Source: Theristus sp. LFF4_11
Lineage: Eukaryota; Nematoda; Chromadorea; Monhysterida; Xyalidae
Assembly (NCBI GenBank): GCA_030248135.1
Contig: JASANC010001197.1
Span: 27,003-91,002 of the forward strand
Reading direction: 5' to 3'
Length of the DNA stretch: 64,000 nucleotides
Shown: positions 25,088-36,427 of the stretch, one piece after another
How positions within the stretch are numbered: position 1 is the stretch's first letter
Layout: each line of letters begins with the position of its first letter
Translations under genes and position numbers: made by a program
The notes under the pieces: generated by a model
The model's input: the letters and a program-made list of their open reading frames with translations, nothing else
Databases searched by the model: none
Told to the model about the DNA's origin: nothing

Positions 25088-25169
25088 GCATTCATGAAGC
25101 AGTATTTAGTGACGCGTAGCTGTGTTAAAACATAGCTGCGCGGTCACTAAGTACTGCTACATGAATGCC
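25088..25169. repeat. 82-bp near-perfect hairpin
   Basis: Left arm GCATTCATGAAGCAGTATTT pairs with right arm AAGTACTGCTACATGAATGC, and pairing continues to a tiny central loop around GTTAAAAC, giving about 38-bp arms with few mismatches. It could be a minimal foldback element or a small-RNA hairpin; the small loop favours the former. Confidence 0.6.
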
Positions 25170-26035
25170 GCTTAATTTATGTCTGACGATGTTCGGTTTT
25201 GTAGAACAGACCAATGTTCTGATGTTTGATAACGTGCTTTAATTTATTGAAAACTGCATACAATGTGCTTATATGTATGTTCAAGAGCAACGAAAAGTGC
25301 ACCCTGCAAGCACGGCTAATCAGCTACAGTTTGTACGGTTGGCTCATAATATTGTTATGACTTTTTACTCATCCGTAACAACCGATTTAAAAAAAAAGTG
25401 GAATTGACAGAGCTGCCGATATGCATTCTCGTTGTTTGAAAATCGTTTCTCAACTGTGCTTACAATGTATGTCCATTGTTGTGTTATGCATTCAATCTGC
25501 AATTGAAATTAGTCTACGGGGACGCGCGGAGGCTTCAGTTCGGCGACCCCAACGGGCACAGAGAACGAATACATTTTGATAAAAGTCAAGTCCATGTAAA
25601 GGCTGTCATGCGTGGTGCATCTCTGGAATCTGGATATGGCGCTGCACAATAGCGCCTGGACTCGCAAAAGCCGCGGCATATGGCCATTGTTCTCCGTTGC
25701 ATTAGAGTGATACTCAGTGACATGACACAAGTCAGTCGCGCATTGATGCCACATACACTGAGTACATTCAACAAAACGGACTCGGCGGCAGCGCCGAAAA
25801 CGAGCGCGTGCTTGGGTGAAGTTGCATGCGGACACAAACACACACGCGTGCAGCCATGTGCGTCACCGAAACGCAGGGCGTGTGCGTGCTGCTAAACGCT
25901 CATTGTGTTATCAGCCAAACGGCATCCGCATTCGAGCATGCACGCGACCACATCACCCTGTCTCGTTTTTGTATTCGTTCATTTTCAGAAGATGTCATGG
26001 CTGGCTGTTCTCAAAATGTTTGTGATAGAGTTGAA

Positions 26036-26060
26036 CACACACACACACACACACACACAC
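26036..26060 (+). repeat. CA microsatellite
   Basis: Uninterrupted CA dinucleotide run of about 12 units. Confidence 0.9.
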
Positions 26061-26687
26061 AGAGAAGTTGTTTGTGTCGTTGAAAGAGACTGCGCATGTG
26101 ACCGCTGCACTATAATGTCGAGACACATTTAGCATTTTATGCTCCATATGCTTCATATGTGTTGCGCCAGCGTGAATCCGGATTCTCTGGCCATTTTCGG
26201 CAGAATGGAAGCTTTCAAAAGCGTTTTTATGGGCAAGCAGAGCGCGCCATGAGGCCCGGATGTGCGAGCGCATGTGCACGCACGCCACGCTGCATTCCAC
26301 ACTGGCACATCCATGCTTGCTCTCATGCAATGCTCTGCCCAATCGGATATCGTTGTTCGGCGGGCGCACATAAAGCGCCGCATCATGATCACCCATGGAT
26401 TCTGCGGTGTCCCCGCTTTTGCTTTCACGCGATCCAATGAGCCTTGCGTTCGTTACAGGCATCGTATTGACAACGAAGACAATGTTTACGGTCCGCATGT
26501 CTCTGTGTCCACTTTAGCAGGCCCGCCACGTGCCTGCCTGTTTCACGTTACCAACGCAAGCCGTATTCTCTGTTTTCATCATAACTTCATGATTCGATGA
26601 TTTTTCAACACACGATTTTCAAACGTTATTTTACTGTGCAATGCATCTATGTTTTCCTTTTTTGACTTGGTTTTTATTCGAGCCCTG

Positions 26688-27090
26688 TCATTTTGACAGT
26701 AACTCGGTCGTCAAGTTGTCATAGTCTTTCGAATCCCATTCACTCCGGTTTAAAAATTTTCCCCGATGATGCGTGCGTCTCTTTCTGACACAAACAAAAC
26801 CGCCAGAAGCCGCTCCGATAAGAACAACTGTTAGTGGAACAAATGGCAGTGAGCAAAAAAAATGTTCTGAAATGGGCATTTTCAGCATGTAAGTGGCTAA
26901 ATTATAAGCAGAAGAACGAGTGTGAGCTCAGTTCAAACAAGATACACACAACAGTCATACGTGTATAGTCGTGCTGCGGTGCATGAACGTGGCCCAGCAA
27001 ATGTGCAGTCCGGCATAAAAAACGCCACCCAAAACAGTCGGCGCCTGCACATGCGCGATCCGTTTTAGGAGATTCATTTTCCGGCGCACT
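26688..27090 (-). CDS. Candidate small membrane protein, two exons
   Basis: Upstream piece ~27090-26963 begins MDIVRRKMNLLKRIAHVQAP and contains a hydrophobic stretch (TVLGGVFYAGLHICWATF), ending at a plausible GTATGA donor. Downstream piece ~26865-26688 holds a second hydrophobic stretch (SLPFVPLTVVLIGAASGGF) and a basic, polar tail ending DNLTTELLSK. The order (short helix, basic residues, a W, polar tail) recalls NDUFA4-type small mitochondrial proteins, but the similarity is weak. The two pieces do not join in phase at the obvious splice sites, so either the model or one of the pieces is wrong. Confidence 0.25.
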
Positions 27091-27203
27091 ATATCCATGT
27101 CTGCTCCATAAAATATTATCCCAAATTTTCGATGTTTGTTTGTGTCAACCGCGACACCCTTGGGTAGAGCCGATGCGTCTTGCCCATGGCAGTGCCAGAG
27201 CAA

Positions 27204-29422
27204 ACAGTAACAACGATGCCGCGTCTAAATGTGACCATCTTCCTAGATAAGAACGGCACACACAATGCAGAAACCGCATATACTGACACACAACAGATAT
27301 GCGCCAAAAAGTTTGTCACATCAGGCCTGTGCGCGCATGAGCAGAGCATACATCAACAGCAGGAAACATTGCTGCGGCCCAGCTCTCGCTGGACATCCAC
27401 ACACGAACTCAGCATTCAACCCAAATCGAAGCGTCTTTCATAGAAGAAACATTGTTGTATTCGAGTCGCTAAGCTTCACAAACTTCTCAGCCCAAAAATT
27501 CGTCTGCATCTTCTCCGAAGTTTGCAACAGACATGCTTTCTGTTGTTATGAATTCATTTGCCCACTTGTGCACATGCAGATCAGCGTGAACCTCAAGTAG
27601 ATTGGAGATGCTGGTGTTGTGGAAACAGCGTTTCATTATGATCCATGTTCCCAAGTGTTTTTGTTTCAATAAATTGTTTTTTTTATATTAGATTTATTTA
27701 TGTGAATTCCCTATAATCTTCTGCACATCAAGGTTTTGCAGTTGCAAATGGTGTTCTTTTTGTTGAACTTATGTTTTTTTCTGCTCAGAACAGCATTTGA
27801 ACGCCTGGAACAGCTGTGTTACATGAAGATTGTACTGTGGAACTGAAAAACTGTAATCGTTGTGTACTGCATCGATGTAAATGTCAAAATACCGAGTGTT
27901 GACAAATGTAATTTCAGAGCCAATTGATGTCACCACAACACCTCAACAAGTGGCAATAGAGTGGCGCAGTTAAGTTCGGTTTGCGGCAAACAATAATGCC
28001 GGCTAATGAGCAACACAGTGCTATTTGTGCCGTTTGCGACCGGTTGCTGCGCGTAGCTTGAATTTGTTTGTTTTTTTTTGTGCCCACGCCACAGCAGCGT
28101 CCATGCGCGCCAGTTATAACAGTCTAAGCGCTTTCAAAATTCGAATACACACTGCGGCAGCATGTGTGTGTGTGTCTGTGGTGTGGTTGTTCTTCAAAGT
28201 GTTTAGAAAAATAAAAGAAACGATTCTGAACCGGTCCATAGCTACTCCGACAGAGACTTCACAGCATTGTACATGGATATGCTTGTGTGCATTTGACGCC
28301 CATATTCTTTTTGGAGAACATTAGACGCATTGAGTCGTCAACGTCAAAACAATCAGCTCAGGTTTCTGTGTCATTCTGTCAGCGCCGGCTCATTGCTTGC
28401 TACTAGTGTCTTACCGAACGTTGCGTCGAGCGTGTGTGTGCCACACATCAACACTCACCGTCGCATTTTTATTATTCTTCACTTGTACTTCCGCAGCTTT
28501 ATCGCACTCCCATTTTGTCGAGATGTTTATTTATTTTCCGGTTCTTAACTGCACGGCGCGTCACTCAACAACAAGCAACGAGCAAGAACATGCGTCTGCC
28601 AATGTTTGCGGCACTTATGACGACAAAACTTCATTGTTTTTGATCGACACACAACTGTTCACTTTGTGCGTGTGGTATGACAGACAGAAATGAAAGGTGT
28701 CGGGTGCACGTTACTGACCGACCAGACACATCCGAACATCCATCGCACGTTTGCTGTTCCGTTTTGCCTTGCACTCTCGCCATCTTGCGCGTTTTTATTC
28801 GATACGAAGGCCACTTAATTATGATGCGGCTCTTTCGTTATCGTTTGTCTTCACATATTTATCACCATTAGGATTTATCGACACGCGGCCATATTTATGG
28901 CTTTGCGCTTGCAACAGTTATGGGGCGATGGCTCTGAATTGATGTTGCTATAAGCCCATCTGTTTGTGCGAGAAATATGCGTAACGTTCGTTACATGTGG
29001 TGCTCGCGTGTCCTGACCAGCGGCTCAAAGTGCTTTTGTGAATGGACGAACTCAATCACCCTTTTTGCTGAGCCCATCATGTGCTTGACAATAGTCAGCT
29101 TTCGCGGTTTTTATGCTTTAAAAATAGCCAATCCACCCCAACCATGCAGTTTTGCTGATTCCGCAGTTCTATTTTTGCTGTTAAACCAACAAGAACGATT
29201 TTATTATTGGTTAGCACAGTCGACATGGTGCGGTTTTCTTGCATAGGAATTGTAACGGCGCTTTTTGTACATACACCCACCCCAACGGCATACAAGCTAC
29301 ACAACGTCTTTTTAAGCGTCATATATTGACACTAGAATGATGAAGCCGAAGAAATATGTTCACAGTGTTCTGAGCATTTCACCAAAGAAATCGCAGAGAG
29401 CTGTTGCAGCGTTTTATTTTAG
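27204..29422. other. Gene-poor flank upstream of the GPCR
   Basis: No recognisable exon chain. It should contain the missing first exon and promoter of the GPCR, but I could not identify the start ATG. A short GT run lies near 28160. Confidence 0.35.
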
Positions 29423-31810
29423 AACGATACATTCAATTCAGGTAAGCACGATGTGTGGCCGCAGCTTGATGCGGTGCAGTTGCTGTTGAACGACACGTGG
29501 CACTCCGATGGCAGCAGTGAATCCGATCAATTGGCAGAGCTGTTCGATGGGCGCAATACGTCTGCAGCAATAGACGATCTCAACATGACTTACAACGCAT
29601 CGTCGGCGATCACACAGCGGCCGAACGCATCGAGCACTGCCAGCGAACAGGCGCTGATTACAACTGTCGCCTACTGCGTCATTCTGCCGACCATATGTCT
29701 CGTTGGCATCATTGGCAACGTCGCCAACCTGATGACGCTCGCGAGTCCACGCCTGAGACAGGTCACTTGCAAACACGGCTTGCTTGCTTTGACTTATTGT
29801 TGTCTCTCATGAACGTTTCGTGCTTTTGCAGGTTTCATACATGTACCTGCGCGCGTTGGCGGTGGCTGACCTGGCGTGCATGCTGTTTGTGATGATGTTC
29901 TGCGTGATCGTGCTGGTCAAGGCCAGTGGCGCTGCAACGTTGACCGGTGCAGTTGCGATGTTCTATCAAACGTACCTGATGCTCACATTCATCAACTATT
30001 CCGTCACGGCTGGCATTCTCATTGTTGTCGCATTAACCGTCGAACGGTCGGTTCCGTAACAAACGTTTTGACACTATCGCTGTTTTGTCGAACGTGTTGC
30101 ACCGAGATGTCATTTGCACTCAAAAACATGCGCTTGACGTGCACAGGAAACGGAATTTTCTGCTTGGCTAATCGCGAAGATGCGAGCTAACTAAAAATCT
30201 GGTGCCTGAACAAGACAAACGGCTGTTTCAAAAGCAAATGACGTCATTTCTATTCCACATGTTAGAATAAATTCACAATAGTATCGTATTGAGGATTATT
30301 AGTCGTCGTATATTAGGCGCCGCCGTATTGAGGATTCGGATTATTAGTTGCACGGCTTTTCCCAGAACGTGAAACTTTTGTGTGTATATCCAGATAAATG
30401 TTTCTTAAACAATAATACCTAACCCAAATTTTGAGCAGTGAGGAATGTGTTTGTGTTCACTGGTTGTTTTTTTTTAATTCAGGTACATATCCGTGTGCTT
30501 TCCCATCTACTTTCGCCAATGGAACTCTCCCCGGCGAGCGATCTCAACAATAGCAATAGCATACACGGTGCCACTGATCTTGTACATCCCGTACGGTCTG
30601 TTTCGCTACACCATGGTGGAAACAACGGAAGCAAGCGGTGTTTACATGAAGAAGGACACGTACTACAAGGTGTATTGGCAATGGCAAGCATACGAGTGGA
30701 CGCGCGAGACTCTGCTGAAGCTGGTGCCCATCTTTGTGCTGATGGTGTTGAACATTCAAATCATAGTCGCATTTCGACGGCGAACAGCGAATCGGCAACG
30801 CTTAAAAAACCGACAGCCGATCCCGTCCACAGCATCGTTAGCGAACAGCATGCCCAAAAGAGACACCAGTGTTTGTGCGACGACGACGTCAACGAACGCC
30901 ACAACAACAAACACAAGCACGGGTGCAAACGCGACAGTAGCCACAGTGACAGCTGCAAATGCTAGCAGTGGTGCAGTTCATAGCGCGGCCGTCGCAAGCA
31001 GCAGCACTGGCAGCGGCTCATCAGCGGTGCTCGCGAGCATGCGCAAGGCTACAAGCGGTGCATCGCGCAGTGACAGCGCCGTCAAGGAGAAGGACAAGCA
31101 GCAGAGTCGTGACGACGCACTGTTGTTCCTGTTGGCCGGCATCGTCGTCATGTTCTTCATATGCAACATTCCTGCAGCAATAAACCTGATTTTGATCACC
31201 GAAGAGCACAAGAAGAACACAGCGTACGCCATATTTCGCGCGTGCGCCAATCTGCTCGAAATCGCCAATCACGCATCCAACTTTTACGTGTTCTGCATGT
31301 GCAGCAGTGAGTATCGAGCGACGTTCATCGAGAAGTTCCCAATTGTAAGGCGCATCAATCAACAGTGGAAACGAATGAAGCGACGCCTGCTAGAGCGACT
31401 GCGGAGGCCAGCCGCTGACATCATTCATCACACATCCGGCCGGACACTGATGCACGCGACGTCCGACGAAATCAGCACCGAGACGGCGCTCAAGTCGGTC
31501 GCTCCGTCGACGCCGTCCAAGCGCACCAACGTGCAGCACAGTTTCACGCAGGACTCTTTGAAGGTTGCTTGAGTCATTGTTTCATTGCTGTTTTACTTAT
31601 TGCTACCACCAGCATTCAATGTTTATGCTTTCATCAGAAATCTGAATTGTTTGACCCATTGCACCTGTGAAAACGTGCTTACAAACTGTGTTCCAGGAAG
31701 ACATTGAGCCAACAGAAGCGGACGAACTGCTCGGCTGCTCCTGCGATTCGTTCGCACCAAATGGTGATATTAAATTCATGGGCGATTCTGACGATGACAC
31801 GATTCTATGA
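29423..31810 (+). CDS. Class A neuropeptide-type GPCR, 5' end missing
   Basis: Exons: 29423 (or 29442)-29761, 29832-30046, 30483-31563 and 31697-31810, all in frame, giving at least 576 residues. The first carries an extracellular N-terminus with several N-glycosylation sites (NDTW, NMTY, NASS), then TM1 with the GN pair. TM2 has LAVADL. TM3 ends in the G-protein-coupling motif ERY, with the arginine codon split by an intron. TM6 has FFICNIP and TM7 NHASNFYVFC in place of NPxxY. The third intracellular loop is long and rich in Ser, Thr and Ala. The overall pattern fits FMRFamide/peptide-type receptors of invertebrates at the plasma membrane; the ligand is unknown. No ATG is found in the first exon before TM1 other than a late one, so an upstream exon is needed. 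Intron 2 carries a dispersed repeat. Confidence 0.78.
30200..30315 (+). repeat. Dispersed repeat family C, copy 1
   Basis: Shares GCAAATGACGTCATTT and a following AATAAAT(T/C)CACAATA with 57110-57230. It lies in intron 2 of the GPCR; the other copy lies in an intron of the NEK kinase gene. Confidence 0.6.
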
Positions 31811-33695
31811 CGTTTACGGTGGACGTGTAGTTTATGATAAGAAGTATATTTGCAGCTAAAATTATTTGCTTTAAAATACTGCTTTATTAATCCAACACAA
31901 ATGTTGTTGATTTGCCAGAACTTTTTTCAGTGATGAGAATAAAAATATAAGAGCTATCCAAAACAAGTTGGGTTACGTATTTTTGGTTATCACGCTAAAC
32001 AAATTGTCTGAACGTAAGAAAAGTGCAATGTAAAAAAATTCACCAGCGGATCGTGACCGGTGACGTGTGCCGACTCGTGTCCCGCGTCGTGTCCTGCCCC
32101 AGAAAATGAGTTACCGTAAAAATTGATTTTTGAGACAACGCGCGGGAATCGCGCGGAACCGGACGCGACAGGGGACACGCGGTGGGAGAGGACACGCCGC
32201 GGGACACGTCAACGGAAACGAATTCGGATCTGTTTTTAGCGCGATTGGTTTTACTTTTTTACAGAGAACAACCACTGACAAATCGAACAAATGACGTCGT
32301 AACATAAACACGACGACGTGTGGATTTGTTAGGCTGGGGTCGACCCCAGGACTGCCCTTCTTTTCCAAAATCCGACACGCTCGTTGTCGGACATTGCTCA
32401 AACGGAATTAATTTTAATCCTAATCCTAAATCCTGATCCTAAGCCTAAATTAGAACAATTGCGTATTGAACAAGTTTTTGTTGAAGACGGAGCGTGTGTA
32501 CACGCGCGCCAGTGGATGATGAGCATGAACATGCCGATGCCACGTGCGCGTGGGTTTTGAAAAAGAAGCGCCAGGCGTCGAGACGAGATGGGGGGGGGGG
32601 CTGCATCCGCTCAAACAAGATCAACACTCACATCCACATCTAGAAACTACCACTCCTAACCCAACTCCCCTTCTCCACCTCAGTAGACTTCATGCATGAC
32701 GCGGCAATTCAGAATTGGTAATCCAATCCGACTCCCCGAAGTGGGACCGGGTCACCTGGCTATTTTGAATTGCCACACACAGATTGAAACTAGTTTCCTT
32801 TCCACATCTGCAAACGCATTGAGTCACAGAGCAGAACCCAAAAAAAACTGATGAGCAAAGATCTATACTCACCCTTAAAACCACTGTCCACCGTTCATCA
32901 TTCAAAACGCATTGCAAACAATTGTTTGTAAAAATAAATCTCAGATTCAGACTCAGCCAGCAACCTCGGTTTGCATCTATGGCACAATTTTCAGATATTT
33001 TCGGCATTTTTTTTCACGTATCACTGTTAGTGTTATTTCCGTGGACACCAGTGCGAAGGGTAAACCGTTCGCAAAGACAAATCTAAGCATCAAATTCAGA
33101 CTTAGCGATATGGATTTGCATCAATGCACTGTTGTCAGATTTTCTGACATTTTTTTGAATTTTTTTAAATTGTAGTAAAAATTTTTCTTTCTTGTCTCAA
33201 ATCAAAATCAAATAGCATATGCGTTTAGGGTGCAATAGAAAGCTTGGGTAAAGGTTCTGAGCAAGATTTTTGAACTCAGAGGGCAATTGATCCTTCCCTC
33301 GCCCCGCAATTGTTTCGGTCGCTGATGCATGGGCCGCTAAGCTGACGGAACACGGCGCAGTTTATCGCTCAGTCCATATACGGCGCTCACTGCAGCATGT
33401 CACATGTGTTCAGTTTCAGCTCAGTTTGCCATTGCCATTCACATGCACGGTTGACCCAACATTTATTTATCTGAACAAACATGTCCACTGCACAAGCATA
33501 GCTATTGTCATACATGACAGGACTCTGCGGCGAGCAAACAAAACAAAATTTTTTCGTTGCCAAATCAAAATGCACACCATTGAAGTGAACAGTTACAACA
33601 CGCATTGTAGACGAGTATGAAATGGTTCTACCGTAGTACCACCACCCTGGCAAGCCGGAGGTTAACCCCATGACAGAAATACAGAATGTAATACC
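31811..33695. other. Intergenic, repeat-bearing, no gene recognised
   Basis: A CG-rich imperfect palindrome lies at about 32045-32215 (CGTGTCCCGCG against CGCGGGACACG). TTAGG-like runs (CCTAATCCTAAATCC) appear near 32420, a G14 tract near 32590 and repeat family B at 32715. No coding exon is recognised. Confidence 0.4.
32715..32850 (-). repeat. Palindromic dispersed repeat family B, copy 4 (inverted)
   Basis: On the minus strand it reads CAATGCGTTTGCAGATGTGG then GGCAATTCAAAATAG, matching copies 1-3. It is the only copy found outside a gene. Confidence 0.6.
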
Positions 33696-34190
33696 GCAGT
33701 TTGATTAGTTAGGAATAGGATTTGTAAATTTAAAAGTGATTTTTTTGATTTTTGCTCTGAGGTTGCTTGTTGCAATGAGTCGTTGTAGGTTCCTAAACCT
33801 AATCCTACCTAATCCTAAGCCAAGCCTTTTTGATAAGGTGAAAATGATCAATTTAGTTTTTGCATTTTTTTCTTTCGTGTGTTATGGAGGAGGAGCACCG
33901 GAACTGCAGATGCAGCTGTTTTAATAATGATGCATTGCGCAGTTTGATTAGGTAGGAATAGGATTTGTAAATTTAAAAGTGATTTTTTTTGATTTTTGAT
34001 CAGAGGTTGTTTGCAATGACTCGTTGTAGGTTCCTAATCCTAAATCTAATCCTAATCCTAAGCCAAGCCTTTTTGTTACGGTGAAAATCGTCAATTTATT
34101 TTTTGCATTTTTTTCCTGTGTTAATGAGGGAGGAGCACCGGAATTGCAGATGCAGCTGTTTTAATAATGATGCATCACGGCTTGTTTGAT
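33696..34190 (+). repeat. Tandem ~243-bp repeat, two units
   Basis: Two units (about 33696-33937 and 33938-34180) share CAGTTTGATTAG, GATTTGTAAATTTAAAAGTG, GTTGTAGGTTCCTAA, CCTAATCCTAAGCC and GCAGATGCAGCTGTTTTAAT at a constant ~243-bp offset. A third copy starts but breaks off after ~34174. Pieces recur in inverse orientation at 35508-35590. Confidence 0.8.
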
Positions 34191-34245
34191 AAGGTAGGGT
34201 GTAGAGAGGGACGTAGGCTTTAGTTAGGTCTTGAGGTTAGAAGAG

Positions 34246-34400
34246 CAGGGTTGTTAAACAAAAATCAAAATAAAATAAAAACAAAAAAAATAAAAATGCC
34301 GATTTGGAAAAAAATCGATTTTTTCTCATTTGCATTACGTTGTAAAACCGTAAGTAGGTCCAGCACTGTTTTACCGATTGATTTTAGGCTTGAACAACTT
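34246..34400 (+). repeat. Partial copy of the GGGTTGTTAA element
   Basis: Begins CAGGGTTGTTAAACAAAAAT and contains TTTTACCGATTGATTTTAGG. Both match, in the same relative order, the element at 61586-62313 read on its minus strand. No far end with the inverted terminus was found, so it is probably truncated. Confidence 0.55.
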
Positions 34401-34431
34401 TAGGAAAACTTTTTATTTAACTGTTACCAGT

Positions 34432-34725
34432 GGTCAGTTCTATAAAAGTGATTAGCGTTTGAAAAGTGAACAGTTTTACTCCGGAGTGTTCCAAAAGTTA
34501 ATCCTTGAAAAATTCTGAAAAAAATAATCGAGACGTGAACTTTCCAGACAGACAGTTCTGTGCCGAAAATAGAAATATCAATCAGTAAATGTGAAGCTTC
34601 GGTCAAAGATGAACTTTCGGTTCAAGTATTCAATGGAAATTTGTTAAGATCTAAATTTATGAACACCCTTGAGTTAGAACTTTTCAATTTTAAACACTAT
34701 TCACTTTTACAGAATAGAACTGACC
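34432..34725 (+). repeat. ~294-bp inverted repeat
   Basis: Left end GGTCAGTTCTATAAAAGTG and right end CACTTTTACAGAATAGAACTGACC (read at 34702-34725) are inverted copies with minor differences, giving foldback arms of ~50 bp. A third GGTCAGTTTTATAAAA follows directly at 34730. It is likely another small non-autonomous element. Confidence 0.55.
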
Positions 34726-34840
34726 CAGGGGTCAGTTTTATAAAACTTAGAAGTCCAATAATTCGAAAAAAATCCCAATTTTTTTTAAATTTTAATTAAT
34801 CAAGTTTTTCAAAAGTGCCGGAGAAAAATTTGATGCCGGT

Positions 34841-35313
34841 CATAGTTGTTCTAGGGGGGGGGCCTGGGGGGGGGGCCCCCCCCCCCCCAAAAAATTTTCG
34901 AATCTATCTCTATCAGAAAGGTTTTTTCGGCTCAGCTATTATCTATCTAAAAAAAATTTTCAGCCAGCTATCTATCTGAAAATGTCTGTCTTCGAAGACA
35001 TAAAGTGAGTCAATTTTTGACCAAAATTGACCATTTTTGCTCGAAATTCTTAAAAATTTCGCTAATTTTAGTTAAAATATGCGTTTATACTTGATTTTTT
35101 GCATGTTTTAAGCATTATTTAGCTGTTTTTATAGCTTTTTAGCGTTTTAGCTATCTATCTATCTAATTTCAAAATTTTGACCGCCCCCCCCCCCAAAGTC
35201 ACCTGGCCCCCCCGCGGCCCCCCCAAAATTTTCCAGCTATCTATCTATCTGGAAAATTTGCTCCAGCTGTCTATATCGCCCCCCCCCAAACCCCCGGCTC
35301 TGGAACAACTATG
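34841..35313 (+). mobile_element. hAT-like element with exact 8-bp target duplication
   Basis: The 473-bp element is bounded by inverted ends CATAGTTGTTCTAG (left) and CTGGAACAACTATG (right). ATGCCGGT lies directly before (34833-34840) and after (35314-35321). An 8-bp duplication and CA-starting ends fit hAT-type insertion. The inside has long G and C runs near both ends and CTAT repeats; there is no coding sequence, so it is non-autonomous. Confidence 0.75.
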
Positions 35314-35507
35314 ATGCCGGTCGACAAAAATAGGTGAATTCGAACGGCCCTGACGCGCTAAGTTCGAATATTGCACTTTTAGAACTGAATTAAAGCGTAA
35401 AACTACAAAGCTAAACCGGAGCTGGAGCTGATCCCTGATCCCAATGTTTCACCCCTTCAACAAAGCTGTCAATCAAGGCACTTTCACTTTGTTAAAAAGG
35501 CTTCACT

Positions 35508-35590
35508 TAGGATTAGGATTAGGAACCTACAACGACTTCATTAGGATTAGGATTGGGCTTAGGATTAGGAACCTACAACGACTTCATTGA
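35508..35590 (-). repeat. TTAGG-like repeat stretch
   Basis: TTAGGATTAGGATTAGGAACC occurs in related form twice, each followed by CTACAACGAC. This is the inverse of motifs inside the 243-bp tandem repeat at 33696-34190. The short unit resembles telomere-like repeats of the TTAGGN type but is too short and degenerate to be a telomere. Confidence 0.6.
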
Positions 35591-35673
35591 AACCGAACTA
35601 AACAACAAAACAGACTGTAAACTTGGCTTTGGTTTTGTAATGTAGGCAAAGCAAAATTATGGGCTTTAAAAGT

Positions 35674-36418
35674 GGCATGCGGTCGATCCGGTACCGGTCG
35701 ATCCGGTACGGTCGATCCGGTACCGGTCGATCCGGTACCGGTCGATCCGGTACCTGGCAATTTTCTAGGGCGGTCGATCCGGTACCGGTCGATCCGGTGC
35801 TCGGTCGATCCGGTACCAATTGAAATTTTCAGCTGTTTTAGCATTCAATTCAATTTGTTTCTGATTTGTTTTCCATTTTTCTTCGTTTCTCTCATTTTAT
35901 CTGATGTCTGAAACATTTTACCGCAGGTTTTTTCGCGGGAAATATGAAAATAAAAACAACAGACATTTTTCCTCAACTCCAAAAGAGAACCGAATCAGTC
36001 TTCATATTTTTATTTTGTTCTCCTTTTCTTGCTGAGCTGGTAATTTTGCAAATTTTCACCGTCTTGGAGCTTTATTCTTCTGGAAAATAGTTCAGAAAAT
36101 AAAAAAAACATATGGTACACTTGTTTTGCTTTTTTCAGAATCAGATTACGATTACCAAAACCAACAAAGTGTCGCAAGTCGTCGTCGTCCAACAATCGTG
36201 TTCGGTTTCATGTCTTTCCGTGCTGCATAAATGTTTCGCAATCACCGAAACCAAAGAAAAATCGAAAACACAACGAATTGAACGCTAAAAACCCGTAAAA
36301 CAGCTGAAAATTTCAATTGGTACCGGATCGACCGAGTACCGGATCGACCGGTACCGGATCGACCGCCCTAGAAAATTGCCAGGTACCGGATCGACCGGTA
36401 CCGGATCGACCTACAGCC
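35674..36418 (+). mobile_element. Mutator-like element with 9-bp target duplication and 15-bp subrepeats
   Basis: TTTAAAAGT occurs exactly at 35665-35673 and 36419-36427, enclosing a 745-bp element. Inverted ends start GGCatgcGGTCGATCC and GGCtgtaGGTCGATCC. Within each arm the 15-bp unit GGTCGATCCGGTACC is repeated (about 8 times left, 5 times right, opposite orientation), split by GGCAATTTTCTAGGGC. After that both arms share AATTGAAATTTTCAGCTGTTTTA, so inverted arms are ~150-200 bp. There is no transposase frame. A 9-bp duplication and long inverted arms fit Mutator-like (or Merlin-like) transposons. Confidence 0.8.
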
Positions 36419-36427
36419 TTTAAAAGT

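Larger units (their letters stand above)
21251..26680. other. Gene-poor region
   Basis: No exon chain with a recognisable protein was found on either strand. Short open frames here have no consistent splice context. A foldback hairpin (25088-25169) and a CA microsatellite (26036-26060) are the only clear structures. Confidence 0.4.
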
